Shown here: positions 51,743 through 61,751 of the stretch, in pieces | How positions within the stretch are numbered: the first letter of the stretch is position 1 | Layout of the letters: each line of letters starts with the position of its first letter | NCBI GenBank assembly: GCA_018402075.1 | Contig: JAGYJP010000003.1 | Coordinates: 124,001-188,000 of the forward strand | Length of the DNA stretch: 64,000 nt | Source of the DNA: Candidatus Nanopelagicales bacterium | GTDB taxonomy: Bacteria; Actinomycetota; Actinomycetes; S36-B12 | Reading direction: 5' to 3' | The notes under the pieces: generated by a model | Databases searched by the model: none | Seen by the model: only the letters and a program-made list of their open reading frames with translations | Told to the model about the DNA's origin: nothing | Program-made: the position numbers and the translations under genes

Positions 51743-52579
51743 ATGGGCAAATGGGCAGATGGCAAAGCACTCAGTAACAAGAGTTGGGGACTTCTCAAGG
51801 AGAACAAATATTTTCTGTGGTTTCCCGTTATCGGTTTTCTCCTCTCGATTATTCCGTTCCTCGTATTCGGTGGCGGAGCGCTCGCCTTAGCCGTCGAGGA
51901 AATCAATGTGTGGGCAATCGTCGTTGCCGCAGTTGGCTTGATATTCATTAACCTTGCCTTCACCATTTCAGGTGCAGCATTGGTAGCTGTGGTAGATGAA
52001 GAACTCTCTGGCAAGGACTCCTCGGTTGGACATGGTTTTCGCAAGGCCTTTGGCCGAATGGGCGCACTGTTCATCTGGTCCTTGATTCAGGCGGCAGTAT
52101 CAGCACTTCTTGGTCTGCTGCGTGGGAACAACAATGGAGGAGCAGCAATTGCCGGCAACATCCTCTCGGCAATCGGTGCAGCTGCTTGGTCGATCGTGAC
52201 CCTATTTGTCACTCCATTCATCATGCTCAAGGGACAAGGCCCAGTTCAAGCACTCAAGTCTTCGGTCAGCATGGTGAAAGAGAAATGGGGCACGCAGGTC
52301 ACGGGCGGAATTCGAATTGGCCTACGACTACTCATCATTGTTTTACCCGCCATTGCACTGATCGTTGGGGGGATATTCCTTCTCACAGGTTCCGGTGCTT
52401 CCGTGAGCTTGGGACTTATTCTTCTGGGCATCGGGATTTTGCTGCTCATGATTTCTGCCGTACTCGGTAACGCATTGCGTTCAATTTTTTCTGTTGCGCT
52501 TTTCCACTTCACTACAGGCGAGGGCTCATATGCACCCTTCACCCAACAAGAACTTGAAGGTGTGCTGACAAAGAAATAG
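51743..52579 (+). CDS. DUF6159 family membrane protein
   Basis: 278 residues with about six membrane helices. It starts KSWGLLKENKYFLWFPVIGFLLSIIPFLVF and has KDSSVGHGFRKAFGRMGALFIWSLIQA, TLFVTPFIMLKGQGPVQALKSSVSMVKEKWGTQ and a final RSIFSVALFHFTTGEGSYAPFTQQEL. This fits the DUF6159 family of unknown function. It lies 16 bp after the SMR pair, so it may be read with them. Confidence 0.75.
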   Translation: MGKWADGKALSNKSWGLLKENKYFLWFPVIGFLLSIIPFLVFGGGALALAVEEINVWAIVVAAVGLIFINLAFTISGAALVAVVDEELSGKDSSVGHGFRKAFGRMGALFIWSLIQAAVSALLGLLRGNNNGGAAIAGNILSAIGAAAWSIVTLFVTPFIMLKGQGPVQALKSSVSMVKEKWGTQVTGGIRIGLRLLIIVLPAIALIVGGIFLLTGSGASVSLGLILLGIGILLLMISAVLGNALRSIFSVALFHFTTGEGSYAPFTQQELEGVLTKK

Positions 52580-52600
52580 CGATTCACCTATGGTTGACGC

Positions 52601-53329
52601 ATGGGAAAACTTGATGGCAAGGTCGCATTAATCACCGGTGGAGCTCGAGGCATTGGCGCGGAAGACGCCCGAGTACTTGCCGCCGAGGGCGCAAGAATCG
52701 TGGTCTGCGATCTCCTCGACGAAGAAGGTCAAGCACTCGCTCAAGAAGTGGGTGGCGTCTACCACCATTTAGACGTAACCAGCGAGGCCCAGTGGCAAGA
52801 CGCAATCGCATTCGCTGAGAAAACATTTGCTCCTGTTGACATTCTGATCAACAACGCTGGTGTTGTCGGTTTCACTCCCCTGGATACCTGCGATCTCGAC
52901 GAGTGGAATCGCGTGATTGGAATTAATCTCACCGGCACATTTCTCGGTATCCGCTATGTTGCCGACTCCATGAAGCGCGCCGGTGGGGGCGTGATCGTGA
53001 ACATGAGTTCCACCGCGGGTCTCATGGGTTACTCACAACTTGGTGCCTATGTCGCCAGCAAATGGGGCGTGCGCGGTCTCACAAAGTCAGCCGCTTTGGA
53101 TCTGTCCAAGTACAACATTCGAGTGGTGTCGGTGCATCCTGGTCCCATTGAAACACCCATGACAGCAGGAATTGATGTCGGTTTCTCACGCAGACCCATT
53201 CCCCGCATTGGTCAGGCCTCTGAGGTCGCCGCCATGATCCTGTTCTTGGTTGCTGATGCCACCTTCTCAACAGGTACCGAGTTTGTTCTCGATGGCGGCG
53301 CAACTATCGGTGAAATGATGCGCATGTAA
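52601..53329 (+). CDS. Short-chain dehydrogenase/reductase (hydroxysteroid or hydroxyacyl type)
   Basis: 242 residues. The Rossmann motif is TGGARGIG, followed by NNAG at residue ~82, the catalytic Ser in NMSSTAG, and Tyr-x3-Lys in YVASKWG. PGPIETPM closes the site. Asp at the end of strand 2 (VCDLLDE) predicts NAD preference. Closest in pattern to actinobacterial 3-alpha/20-beta-hydroxysteroid dehydrogenases and glucose-dehydrogenase-like enzymes; the true substrate cannot be told. It is convergent with dprE2. Confidence 0.85.
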   Translation: MGKLDGKVALITGGARGIGAEDARVLAAEGARIVVCDLLDEEGQALAQEVGGVYHHLDVTSEAQWQDAIAFAEKTFAPVDILINNAGVVGFTPLDTCDLDEWNRVIGINLTGTFLGIRYVADSMKRAGGGVIVNMSSTAGLMGYSQLGAYVASKWGVRGLTKSAALDLSKYNIRVVSVHPGPIETPMTAGIDVGFSRRPIPRIGQASEVAAMILFLVADATFSTGTEFVLDGGATIGEMMRM

Positions 53330-53339
53330 CGACAAAGGT

Positions 53340-54098
53340 TTACGAGGGAAGTTTGCGGAAAACCTTTTTCGGCAGAACTTTTAAACCGGCCATGACAAAA
53401 CGCAGTGGACCCGGTGCGTAGACGGTGCTCTTTCCCTTGCGCAATGCGCTCACAATCACTTTCGCCACGTCTTCCGGGTCAGTAGTCATGGGTGCCTCAG
53501 GAAGGTGTGTCGTCATTTTGGTGCGCACCATGCCCGGGCGCACAATCAAGACATGCGCTCCCGTACCAGCGAGCGCTGCATCTAATCCTTGGGCGAATGC
53601 ATCGAGTCCCGCCTTCGTGGATCCGTACACATAATTGGACCGGCGGGCACGATCACCTGCCACACTAGAAAGAACAACAAGAGCGCCGTGACCTTGATTC
53701 TTAAGGCGCCGCGCCACATGCAAACCAGCACTGACCGCACCCGTGTAATTCACGGTCGCGATTTCCACAGCTTGGCTCGGATCAGCCTCAGCACTCATTT
53801 GATCACCGAGCACACCAAATGCCAAAATCACAACATCGATGTCAGAAATATCAAATGCGGAATCGATGATGGCGCCATGGGAGTCTGTGTTCTTAGCATC
53901 AAAATCAATACTCTCTACCCCTGCAATATTCAATGCATGTAACTGCGCAACAGCGGTATCGAGAGCAGGTGAGGGCCTGCCGGCCAGCAGCACTCGACGG
54001 AGTCGCTGCCTGGGCATTTGCTTAATGGTGGCAAGAGCGATCTCGCTCGTACCGCCAAGAACCAGAACCGATTGTGGTTCTCCCAATGCATCAATCAT
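53340..54098 (-). CDS. dprE2: Decaprenylphosphoryl-2-keto-erythropentose reductase DprE2
   Basis: 252 residues from ATG 54098 (AAAGG upstream; the frame is open to 54185). It is an SDR with the altered nucleotide motif LGGTSEIALA, AFGVLG instead of NNAG, catalytic Ser in LSSVAGDRARRSN and Tyr-x3-Lys in YGSTKAG. These are DprE2 features. With DprE1 it epimerises decaprenylphosphoryl ribose to decaprenylphosphoryl arabinose, the donor for cell-wall arabinans. dprE1 ends 11 bp upstream, which supports the assignment. Confidence 0.88.
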   Translation of the reverse strand: MIDALGEPQSVLVLGGTSEIALATIKQMPRQRLRRVLLAGRPSPALDTAVAQLHALNIAGVESIDFDAKNTDSHGAIIDSAFDISDIDVVILAFGVLGDQMSAEADPSQAVEIATVNYTGAVSAGLHVARRLKNQGHGALVVLSSVAGDRARRSNYVYGSTKAGLDAFAQGLDAALAGTGAHVLIVRPGMVRTKMTTHLPEAPMTTDPEDVAKVIVSALRKGKSTVYAPGPLRFVMAGLKVLPKKVFRKLPS

Positions 54099-54109
54099 GT
54101 TATTGCCTT

Positions 54110-55459
54110 TCAAATAGCGAGTCGTCGAGATAGGTCGGATGCAAAAACATGGTTCGGGTCGAGGCGGTCGCGTATCTCTCGCCATTCATCAAGTCGAGGA
54201 TATGTGCGAGCAAACATCGAGGGCGATTGGCGGGAGTCTTTGGCAAGATAGAGGCGCCCACCTTCTGCGGCCACGAGAGCATCGAGTTCATCGAGGGCAC
54301 GGCCCAACTCCGGTACACCCGCGGGAACATCAACTGCCAATGTCCACCCAGACTGCGGAAAAGACAACATGCCGGGGTTGCCGGGGCCGAATCGTTTCAG
54401 CACTGTCAAGAAGCTGAGGGTGCCGACTTCGCGCAACTTACGCAAAGTCAACTCCACAAGGTAGCCGGCTGAGTCAGGAACTTGGAATTGGTACTGCAAG
54501 AAACCCTTGGGCCCGTAAATGCGATTCCACTCCTGCACTCCATCAAGTGGGTGGAAAAAACCACCGATACCCTGAAGTTCCCCAACTCGGTGCGCCGGAT
54601 GCTTGCGATACCAGGCTTCATTGAAGGCACGAACACTCCAGCGGTTAAGTAAACCCGATGGAACAAGTCCAGGTGCTGTTGCAATGTTCCTCGGGTCGTA
54701 ATCGTGCGGGTGCGTAACGCCCTCAAGCCTGCACTCTTCCAACGTTGCATGATCTCCGCGAGTGATCACCCCCCGACCTGATGTCGCTACCGAGTCAATC
54801 CAAGCAACGCTGTACTTGTATTCGTCGTCACGTTCAGTCATGCGTGACATGACATCGTCGAGATCCTTGCCACGTTCGGTGTCAACTGAAATATAGGAAC
54901 TCTGAATCGGTATCACCGTGAATGTTGCTGACACAATCACTCCGGTGAGACCCATGCCGCCGATGGTCGCCCAGAATTCCGGTGACGAGGGCGTGAGAAC
55001 GCGAATATCCCCGAGTCCGTCAATCAGAGTGATCTCTAGGACATGGGCACCAAAACTGCCATCGCGATGGTGATTTTTACCGTGAATGTCTGCTGCGATC
55101 GCCCCACCCACAGTGATGATTCGAGTTCCTGCGGTGACAGGGACAAAAAAACCTAGGGGAACAATTTCCCGGAGAATTGCATCGATACTTGCACCCGCAT
55201 CTGCGGTGACCGTCATGTTTTCCGGATCAAGGGTGAAGTTACTGAAAGTTGTCATGTCGAAAACGGTGGCGCCGCCCGACTGTGCCGCGTCACCATATGA
55301 ACGACCTAGGCCTCGGGCGAGAACACCTCGCGAACCCGCTGCACGTATGTATTGCGACATTTCTTCCGGGTGGTGTGCAGGAACAAAGTTCGCGACCGAT
55401 GTCATGGCGCGCCCCCAGCCCGATAGTGGTTGCGGGTTGCTTACTGGATTTGTTGTCAT
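54110..55459 (-). CDS. dprE1: Decaprenylphosphoryl-ribose 2'-oxidase DprE1
   Basis: 449 residues from ATG 55459. The FAD-binding PP-loop half contains ARGLGRSYGDAAQSGGATVFDMT and GTRIITVGGAIAADIHGKNHHRDGSFGAHV. The C-terminal part ends RLYLAKDSRQSPSMFARTYPRLDEW...NHVFASDLSRRLAI. It oxidises the 2'-hydroxyl of decaprenylphosphoryl ribose. The residue matching mycobacterial Cys387, the covalent target of benzothiazinones, is Ala375 here (GWTLAVDVP). The start overlaps the ubiA stop (ATGA), giving an ubiA-dprE1-dprE2 operon. Confidence 0.9.
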   Translation of the reverse strand: MTTNPVSNPQPLSGWGRAMTSVANFVPAHHPEEMSQYIRAAGSRGVLARGLGRSYGDAAQSGGATVFDMTTFSNFTLDPENMTVTADAGASIDAILREIVPLGFFVPVTAGTRIITVGGAIAADIHGKNHHRDGSFGAHVLEITLIDGLGDIRVLTPSSPEFWATIGGMGLTGVIVSATFTVIPIQSSYISVDTERGKDLDDVMSRMTERDDEYKYSVAWIDSVATSGRGVITRGDHATLEECRLEGVTHPHDYDPRNIATAPGLVPSGLLNRWSVRAFNEAWYRKHPAHRVGELQGIGGFFHPLDGVQEWNRIYGPKGFLQYQFQVPDSAGYLVELTLRKLREVGTLSFLTVLKRFGPGNPGMLSFPQSGWTLAVDVPAGVPELGRALDELDALVAAEGGRLYLAKDSRQSPSMFARTYPRLDEWREIRDRLDPNHVFASDLSRRLAI

Positions 55460-56352
55460 GCGCCTAATGCCCCCAAGCCGAAAAGAATGAGCCACGCTAG
55501 TCCAAGAAGCATGAGTACCTTGTCTCCCAACACAGCATCTTCGGGTGCTTCAGCATCACCTTTATCTATGACAACTCCATAACGCAAAATCGCTAACACG
55601 AATGGCAGCACACTCCACTCTGCCCAGGGCAGGGAAGAGGGGGTCTGGGCAACATCGAATGCCCACAGGGCATAACCCATGATTGCGACGGCCGCAGCAA
55701 CAGACCACACAAATCGCAGGTAACCCAATGTGTAACCGGCCAACGCCTTGCGCCGCATGTCGCTTTTGGCCACACCCGATTCCTCTTCACGCTTAAGTTC
55801 GCTGTAGCGCTTACCGGCTGCCATGAACAGGGAACCGAATCCTGCAACAATTAAGAACCACTGTGAAATAGGAAGGCCAGATGCGGCTCCACCTGCAACA
55901 GCACGAAGAAGGAAACCCATGGAGAGTAAAGCCAACTCAATAACTGGTTCGTGCTTCAGCGACAATGAATACGCAAGTGTGAACACAGCGTAAGCAAGAA
56001 TTACCCCTGCAAGTGCTGGGGAAATCAGATAAGACCCGACTAATGAAATAGCTGCCAGCGCCACCGCCATGCTGATGGCAAGAGGAACGGGCAGTTCGCC
56101 CGCGGCTATCGGCCTTCGGAATTTGGTCGGATGTTCGCGGTCGCTGGCGACATCGCGAATATCGTTCACCAAATAGGTTGCGCTGGAAATCAAACAAAAG
56201 GCAACGAATGCTCCGATACTTGGCCAAAAAACATCCGGTTCAAATATTTTTCCAGCAGCAAGTGGTGCAGCAAAAACCAGGACGTTCTTGGCCCACTGAC
56301 GTGGACGCAGCGCCACGAATGCCGCAACGGGCAGCGACCGAGTCTTGACCAC
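55456..56352 (-). CDS. ubiA: Decaprenyl-phosphate phosphoribosyltransferase (UbiA family)
   Basis: 298 residues with about eight to nine membrane helices. The UbiA aspartate motif NDIRDVASDREHPTKFRRPIAAG and a second polar loop (GKRYSELKREEES) form the active site; the start is LRPRQWAKNVLVFAAPLAAG. In actinobacteria this subgroup transfers phosphoribose from PRPP to decaprenyl phosphate, the step before DprE1. Coupling to dprE1 makes that function likely. GTG start at 56352 directly abuts the stop of the upstream gene. Confidence 0.9.
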   Translation of the reverse strand: MVKTRSLPVAAFVALRPRQWAKNVLVFAAPLAAGKIFEPDVFWPSIGAFVAFCLISSATYLVNDIRDVASDREHPTKFRRPIAAGELPVPLAISMAVALAAISLVGSYLISPALAGVILAYAVFTLAYSLSLKHEPVIELALLSMGFLLRAVAGGAASGLPISQWFLIVAGFGSLFMAAGKRYSELKREEESGVAKSDMRRKALAGYTLGYLRFVWSVAAAVAIMGYALWAFDVAQTPSSLPWAEWSVLPFVLAILRYGVVIDKGDAEAPEDAVLGDKVLMLLGLAWLILFGLGALGA

Positions 56353-56880
56353 CTACAACACCGGCCGATCAACTCGAAGACCTGGTTCGGTATCGCCAAT
56401 GATCCGAGCAATTTGTGGAACAACGAGGAACCAGGTAATCACGTGCGGAATCGAAAGCCAAACGGCGGTGGAAACTTGATCAGATCGCATGATCGGAAAT
56501 GCGAGTGACGCAATAGCAATGATCGTGCCACTCCAAAAAACAATACTGCGCGCATGTGGGAGCCCGCGCGCCAACAGGGAGGCCATGGCACCAATCTCGG
56601 CGGCGGCAAGTGGAACAACCACGATCGCAATCCACGGAACCATGACGGGAAGTCGATCAGTATCCACTTCCAATGGCACACCAATGAGGCGGGCAAACGC
56701 ATAGACGACCAAACTGAGAATGGAGGACCAAGCACCGGTAACCAACCCTGCATATGCCAGAAACCTAGGGCCGGGATCCATGGAGATCGCCGGAGCAATG
56801 GGTGTTTTCGAGTTCACCCACATGCCAACCGTGGGCTGGCCAGACTTCGACATCCCCCTATTGTGCTCAGAATCTGGCAC
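56353..56880 (-). CDS. DUF6069-like membrane protein in the arabinose-donor operon
   Basis: 175 residues; ATG at 56853 (MSKSGQP) is a likelier start than 56880. Four hydrophobic helices (FLAYAGLVTGAWSSILSLVVYAFARLIGV, VPWIAIVVVPLAAAEIGAMASLLARGL, SIVFWSGTIIAIASLAFPIM, AVWLSIPHVITWFLVVPQI) give a layout like DUF6069 proteins, whose role is unknown. Its stop abuts the ubiA start, so it heads the ubiA-dprE1-dprE2 operon. A role in lipid-linked sugar metabolism is a guess from position. Confidence 0.55.
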   Translation of the reverse strand: MPDSEHNRGMSKSGQPTVGMWVNSKTPIAPAISMDPGPRFLAYAGLVTGAWSSILSLVVYAFARLIGVPLEVDTDRLPVMVPWIAIVVVPLAAAEIGAMASLLARGLPHARSIVFWSGTIIAIASLAFPIMRSDQVSTAVWLSIPHVITWFLVVPQIARIIGDTEPGLRVDRPVL

Positions 56881-56918
56881 AGCGAAGCTTCCGACCCACA
56901 GAAATTCCCGATTGCGGG

Positions 56919-58463
56919 CTAGTTCTTCAACATCCGCCGCAGGATTTTGCCTGACGCACTCTTGGGTATTTCATCAATGAAGACGATGTCGGTGATCACC
57001 TTGTAGGTGGCGACATGCCCCTTCATGAACTCAGTAATATCCGCAGCGCTGACTTCCTGGCCTGGCTTGAGAACAACAAATGCCCGGGGGATTTCACCGG
57101 CTTCGTCATCCGGGACACCAATCACCGCGGCATCGGCAATTGCCGGGTGGGTGAGTAGGAATGCTTCAAGTTCGGCCGGAGCAACTTGGAAGCCCTTGTA
57201 CTTGATGAGCTCTTTGAGTCGGTCAACAATTGTGACGAAACCTTCGGAGTCGATCATGGCCATGTCGCCAGTCTTGAGCCAACCCTCAGAATCAATGGTG
57301 ATCGCGGTTGCTTCCGGATTGTTGAGGTAACCGAGCATTACCTGCGGTCCGCGCACCCACAGTTCGCCGACACCGTCAACATCTTGATCTTCACCGGTTT
57401 CAGGATCAACAATGCGCGTTTCCGTGTTGGGCGCGGTGATACCGACCGTTCCCGGCTTTGATCTGCCCACGGGTGAAATATGACTAACGGGAGAAAGCTC
57501 GGTCATGCCGAAACCTTGAACAACATCGCAGTTAATTCGCTTTGCTGCTTCTTGACCGAGTTCCGCACTCAATGGAGCGGCACCCGAGAACACCTGCTTC
57601 AAACTTGATAGATCGTATTTATCAACGAGTGGATGCTTGGCAAGGGCCAAAACAATTGGTGGCACCGCAAAGAAGCGGGTGATCTTGCGATCTTGAATGA
57701 TTCCAAGTGCTTGCTCCAAATCAAAACGGGGAAGAGTGACAATGGTGGAGCCCCTGGAAAGGAATTCGTTCATGAGAACTTGCATGCCATATATATGGAA
57801 GAACGGAAGAACGGCGAGCACCACTTCGCCATCGGATACTTCAAGGGCATCTTCGCATTGCATGAGGTTTGCAATCAGATTGCGGTGAGTGAGCATGACA
57901 CCTTTGGGCAGACCGGTGGTTCCTGAGGAGTAAGGCAAAACCACTACCTGGGTGGCAGGGTCAATATCAACCTGACCGATTGGTGCACCGAATAAATCGG
58001 TCACAGCAATTGTTCCTTCAACGGGATCGCCAATAATTGCGATCTCGGAAACACCAGTTCCTTCAATAGCCGCTTTCGCTGTGTCAGCAAAAAGTCCAAT
58101 GGTGATTAGTAGCTTCGCTTCGGAGTCATTGAGCTGAAATTTGACTTCATCTGCCGTGTATGTCGGGTTAATGGTGCTCACCGCAACGCCGGCAACTGCT
58201 GCGCCGTGAAACACAATCGCGAACTCCGGGATGTTAGGTGCCATCAATGCGATGGTGTCGCCTTTACCTAATCCGCGGGCGGCCAGCCCACCGGCAAATG
58301 CATGGATCATGCCTTTGAGTTGTCCATAGGTATAACTGCGTCCTGTGGGACCATCGATCAAAGCTTCTCGGTCGGGCACTCGATCGGCCTCACGGAGAAT
58401 AAACTCGGTGACCGGGATATTGGGGATCTCGACGTCCGGCAGCGGACTCTTAAAGATGATCAT
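56919..58463 (-). CDS. Acyl-CoA synthetase, 4-coumarate-CoA ligase-like (AMP-forming)
   Basis: 514 residues from ATG 58463 (frame open to 58553). ANL-superfamily motifs are present: P-loop YSSGTTGLPKGVMLTHRN, VQGFGMTELSPV, YGQ-type N-terminus, GELWVRGPQVMLGYLNNPEAT, the hinge DRLKELIKYKGFQVAPAELE and the catalytic Lys in PKSASGKILRRML. It activates a carboxylic acid to the CoA thioester. 4CL-like members in actinobacteria act on fatty or aromatic acids. Divergence from a FadE5-like gene suggests fatty-acid or related acyl breakdown. Confidence 0.88.
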   Translation of the reverse strand: MIIFKSPLPDVEIPNIPVTEFILREADRVPDREALIDGPTGRSYTYGQLKGMIHAFAGGLAARGLGKGDTIALMAPNIPEFAIVFHGAAVAGVAVSTINPTYTADEVKFQLNDSEAKLLITIGLFADTAKAAIEGTGVSEIAIIGDPVEGTIAVTDLFGAPIGQVDIDPATQVVVLPYSSGTTGLPKGVMLTHRNLIANLMQCEDALEVSDGEVVLAVLPFFHIYGMQVLMNEFLSRGSTIVTLPRFDLEQALGIIQDRKITRFFAVPPIVLALAKHPLVDKYDLSSLKQVFSGAAPLSAELGQEAAKRINCDVVQGFGMTELSPVSHISPVGRSKPGTVGITAPNTETRIVDPETGEDQDVDGVGELWVRGPQVMLGYLNNPEATAITIDSEGWLKTGDMAMIDSEGFVTIVDRLKELIKYKGFQVAPAELEAFLLTHPAIADAAVIGVPDDEAGEIPRAFVVLKPGQEVSAADITEFMKGHVATYKVITDIVFIDEIPKSASGKILRRMLKN

Positions 58464-58614
58464 GGCGTTGAGTGTGACAGTTTTCGGCTTTTGCGTGGGG
58501 TAATCGGGGAAAATTCCAAAAATACTGTCCCTTCTGCTTGCAAAAGTTGTCACTTGCCATCATCATTGTTACTGACGGGTAACTTAGCCCGATCTTCGTA
58601 CTTGGGAGAAGACA

Positions 58615-60450
58615 ATGGCGCATTACAAGAGCAACCAGCGAGATCTCGAATTTAACCTCTTTGAGGTCTTTGGTGCTGGTGAACGCATGGGTAAAGGCCC
58701 CTACTCCGAAATGGATGTGGACACCGCGAAAGACATTCTTGATGAAGTCAATCGCTTAGCTACCGGTGTGCTGGCTGAAAGTTTTGATACCTCAGATCGC
58801 GTGCCGCCCATCTACGACCCCGCCACCAAGTCCGTCACCATGCCTGAAGACTTCAAGAAGAGCTATCAAGCACTCATGGATGCCGAATGGTGGCGGTTGG
58901 ATCTGCCCGAGCACCTTGGCGGAACAGGTGCTCCCCCATCACTTCGGTGGGCAGCAAGTGAGTTGCTCCTTGGTGCGAACCCCGGTGCATTCCTCTTTAT
59001 GTCCGGCCCCGGCTTTGCCGCAATCCTCGATGCACTCGGCAATGACGACCAAAAGCGTTGGGCGGAATTAATGATTGAGAACGCTTGGGGCGCCACCATG
59101 GTTCTCACCGAACCCGATGCTGGCTCTGATGTCGGCGTTGGTCGAACCAAGGCCATTGAACAACCCGATGGTTCCTGGCACATTGAAGGTGTTAAGCGAT
59201 TCATCACCAGTGGTGAGCACGATATGTCCGACAACATCATTCACCTTGTTCTTGCTCGCCCAGAGGGCGCTGGCCCCGGCACAAAGGGTCTGTCACTCTT
59301 TGTGGTTCCCAAGTTCCATGTTGATCTGGAGACGGGTGAACTTGGTGAGCGCAATGGGGTGTACGCAACCAACGTTGAAAAGAAGATGGGCCTTAAAGTT
59401 TCCACCACCTGCGAAATGACATTCGGTGAGAAAGAGCCTGCAATTGGTTGGCTCGTGGGCGATGTCCACGATGGCATCGCGCAAATGTTCAAGGTCATTG
59501 AATATGCCCGCATGATGGTCGGCACAAAAGCAATTGCAACCCTGTCCACCGGTTACCTCAATGCACTCGAGTACGCAAAAACGCGTGTTCAAGGTGCTGA
59601 CTTAACACAAATGACCGACAAGACAGCGCCACGCGTCACCATCACACATCACCCTGACGTGCGCCGTTCACTCATGCTGCAGAAGTCATACTCCGAAGGT
59701 ATGCGTGCACTGGTTGCCTACACCGCGTACTGGCAAGACCTGATTGAAATGGGTCAAGCTGGTGACACATCGGTTGATCTGAATCTCGCGGAGAGCGTTA
59801 ACGACCTGTTGCTTCCCATCGTGAAGGGTGTGGGCTCCGAGCGCTCCTATGAAATGCTCGCGGTCTCCCTCCAAACATATGGTGGCTCCGGTTACCTGCA
59901 GGACTACCCAATCGAGCAGTACCTGCGCGATGCAAAGATCGACACCCTCTACGAAGGCACCACCGCAATTCAGGGTCTTGACTTCTTCTTCCGCAAAATG
60001 ATCAAGGATCAATTCAAAGCAATTAGTTTCCTTGCACAGCAGATCACCGAAACGGTGAAAGGTGACGAAGGCTCGGGTCAACTCTCCGTGGAACGCGAAT
60101 TGCTTGGACAGGCGCTGGAGAATGTTCAGGGAATCTTGGGCGCCATGGGCCAATGGGCCATGGCTTCACAGGAAAACGTCACCGAGATTTACAAGGTGGG
60201 TCTGAACTCCACCCGCCTACTCATGGCATCGGGCGACTTAATCATTGGCTGGCTGCTGGTTCGCCAGGCCGAAGTTGCACTCGCTGCACTGGCCAATGAT
60301 CCCAGTGAGCGTGACCGTGACTTCTACACCGGCAAGGTGGAGGCGGCTCGCTGGTTTGCTCGCAACCGTTTGCCGTTACTCGCTGCCGAACGGAATATCG
60401 CTGAAGCAACAACAGGCGAGATCATGGAAATTCCAGAGTCCGCCTTCTAA
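58615..60450 (+). CDS. Acyl-CoA dehydrogenase, FadE5-like
   Basis: 611 residues, the same length as Mycobacterium FadE5, with the same opening ([42 protein letters not shown]). FAD-binding motifs include [13 protein letters not shown] and the [16 protein letters not shown] strand. The catalytic Glu probably lies in [19 protein letters not shown]-terminal helical extension follows, as in the very-long-chain subgroup. It introduces the first double bond in beta-oxidation and passes electrons to ETF, the presumed donor of the EtfD-like protein at 435. GGAG precedes the ATG. Confidence 0.9.
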   Translation: MAHYKSNQRDLEFNLFEVFGAGERMGKGPYSEMDVDTAKDILDEVNRLATGVLAESFDTSDRVPPIYDPATKSVTMPEDFKKSYQALMDAEWWRLDLPEHLGGTGAPPSLRWAASELLLGANPGAFLFMSGPGFAAILDALGNDDQKRWAELMIENAWGATMVLTEPDAGSDVGVGRTKAIEQPDGSWHIEGVKRFITSGEHDMSDNIIHLVLARPEGAGPGTKGLSLFVVPKFHVDLETGELGERNGVYATNVEKKMGLKVSTTCEMTFGEKEPAIGWLVGDVHDGIAQMFKVIEYARMMVGTKAIATLSTGYLNALEYAKTRVQGADLTQMTDKTAPRVTITHHPDVRRSLMLQKSYSEGMRALVAYTAYWQDLIEMGQAGDTSVDLNLAESVNDLLLPIVKGVGSERSYEMLAVSLQTYGGSGYLQDYPIEQYLRDAKIDTLYEGTTAIQGLDFFFRKMIKDQFKAISFLAQQITETVKGDEGSGQLSVERELLGQALENVQGILGAMGQWAMASQENVTEIYKVGLNSTRLLMASGDLIIGWLLVRQAEVALAALANDPSERDRDFYTGKVEAARWFARNRLPLLAAERNIAEATTGEIMEIPESAF

Positions 60451-60540
60451 AACAGCCACAGTTCATCACTTCGCACTCTCCGGGGCGTGACTTTGTGCAT
60501 GCGATTTTTGTCGGGGGTCCTGACCTGAGAGACTGGGACC

Positions 60541-61749
60541 GTGGAAACGCTCGTGGGGGCCGCAGCATCTGATCCAGAACTGCCTGCCCTTTTCCTTGAG
60601 TTTGGCTCCATGCTCCTCGTGCTCGGATTATTGGCCATGCTCGCCCGCAAATGGGATATCTCGGCTGTCCCGTTCTACTTGGTAGCAGGTTTGATTTTCG
60701 GCCAAGGTGGATTCAATGTCATTGATCAAACAAACACTCTGGTCCCCACACTTGCTGAACTTGGCGTAATCCTCTTACTTCTGTTACTCGGGCTGGAGTA
60801 CTCCGGCAGAGAAATTATTGACACAGCCCGCCAACAAAATAAGTCTGGGGCCATTGACTTCATTGCAAACTTCACGCCCGGGGCACTTTTTGGTTGGCTA
60901 CTCGGCTGGGGTCTGCCCGGTGCTGTTGCATTAGGTGGAGTTACCTATATTTCTTCTTCCGGCATCGTGGCACAAGTGGTGCGCGATCTTCGTTGGCGAC
61001 GAAATCCAGAAACCAAACCAGTTGTGAGCGTTCTCATTATTGAAGATCTTGTTATGGCGCCATACCTGCCAATCCTGACAGTGATACTGACCGGAACCGG
61101 ATTACTCGCTGGCCTGATAAGTGTGGGCGTGGCCCTCATTGTTGTGGCAATTGTGTTCGTTATATCTATCAGGCGCGCCGGCACAATACAAAAACTTTTC
61201 AATGCCAGTGAACCGGTCGGCATTCTCCTTGTTGTTTTTGGTGCCGCTGTCGCCGCCGGTGGACTTGCCGGCATGGTGGACTTCTCTCCACCGGTTGCAG
61301 CGTTCTTGGTAGGTCTGCTGCTCACCGGTGAAATCGCCGAAGTCGCGCGACGTCGACTAGATCCACTTCGCGAGTTACTTGCCGCAATCTTCTTTGTGTA
61401 CTTTGGATTGAGTACCGATGTAAGCGAAATTCCCAGCATGCTCATTCCCGCCATCATTCTCGCGGTACTTACAATCGGCACAAAATTTGTCACCGGGTGG
61501 ATTGCCGCCCGAACCGTAGCGACATCGACAATCTCCAGACTTCGCGCCGGCGCATTACTCAGTGCCCGCGGCGAATTCAGTGTGATCATTGCGGGTCTTG
61601 CCGCGACCAGCACGCTCCTACCCTCAGATTTCCAGGCGCTGGTGGCCGGATACATCCTGATTACTGCGACAGCGGGACCGATTTTGGCCAGGTTCGCGGA
61701 ACAGGTTGGCTGGTGGTGGGATCAACGACCCCGGGCCGTACCCTCATAA
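60541..61749 (+). CDS. Cation/proton antiporter, CPA2 (KefB-like)
   Basis: 402 residues from GTG 60541, with about twelve membrane helices. VPFYLVAGLIFGQGG, AELGVILLLLLLGLEYSGREI and GGVTYISSSGIVAQVVRDL...VLIIEDLVMAPYLPILTVIL are CPA2 features, including the conserved Asp of the ion site (IEDLV). There is no C-terminal TrkA-N domain, so it is not a full Kef channel. The transported ion (Na+ or K+) is unknown. Confidence 0.88.
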   Translation: METLVGAAASDPELPALFLEFGSMLLVLGLLAMLARKWDISAVPFYLVAGLIFGQGGFNVIDQTNTLVPTLAELGVILLLLLLGLEYSGREIIDTARQQNKSGAIDFIANFTPGALFGWLLGWGLPGAVALGGVTYISSSGIVAQVVRDLRWRRNPETKPVVSVLIIEDLVMAPYLPILTVILTGTGLLAGLISVGVALIVVAIVFVISIRRAGTIQKLFNASEPVGILLVVFGAAVAAGGLAGMVDFSPPVAAFLVGLLLTGEIAEVARRRLDPLRELLAAIFFVYFGLSTDVSEIPSMLIPAIILAVLTIGTKFVTGWIAARTVATSTISRLRAGALLSARGEFSVIIAGLAATSTLLPSDFQALVAGYILITATAGPILARFAEQVGWWWDQRPRAVPS

Positions 61750-61751
61750 AT

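Noticed and set aside
61497..61751. N-terminal extension of CopC into the antiporter gene
   Set aside because: The extension is out of frame within the antiporter coding sequence, and the signal peptide begins at ATG 61752.
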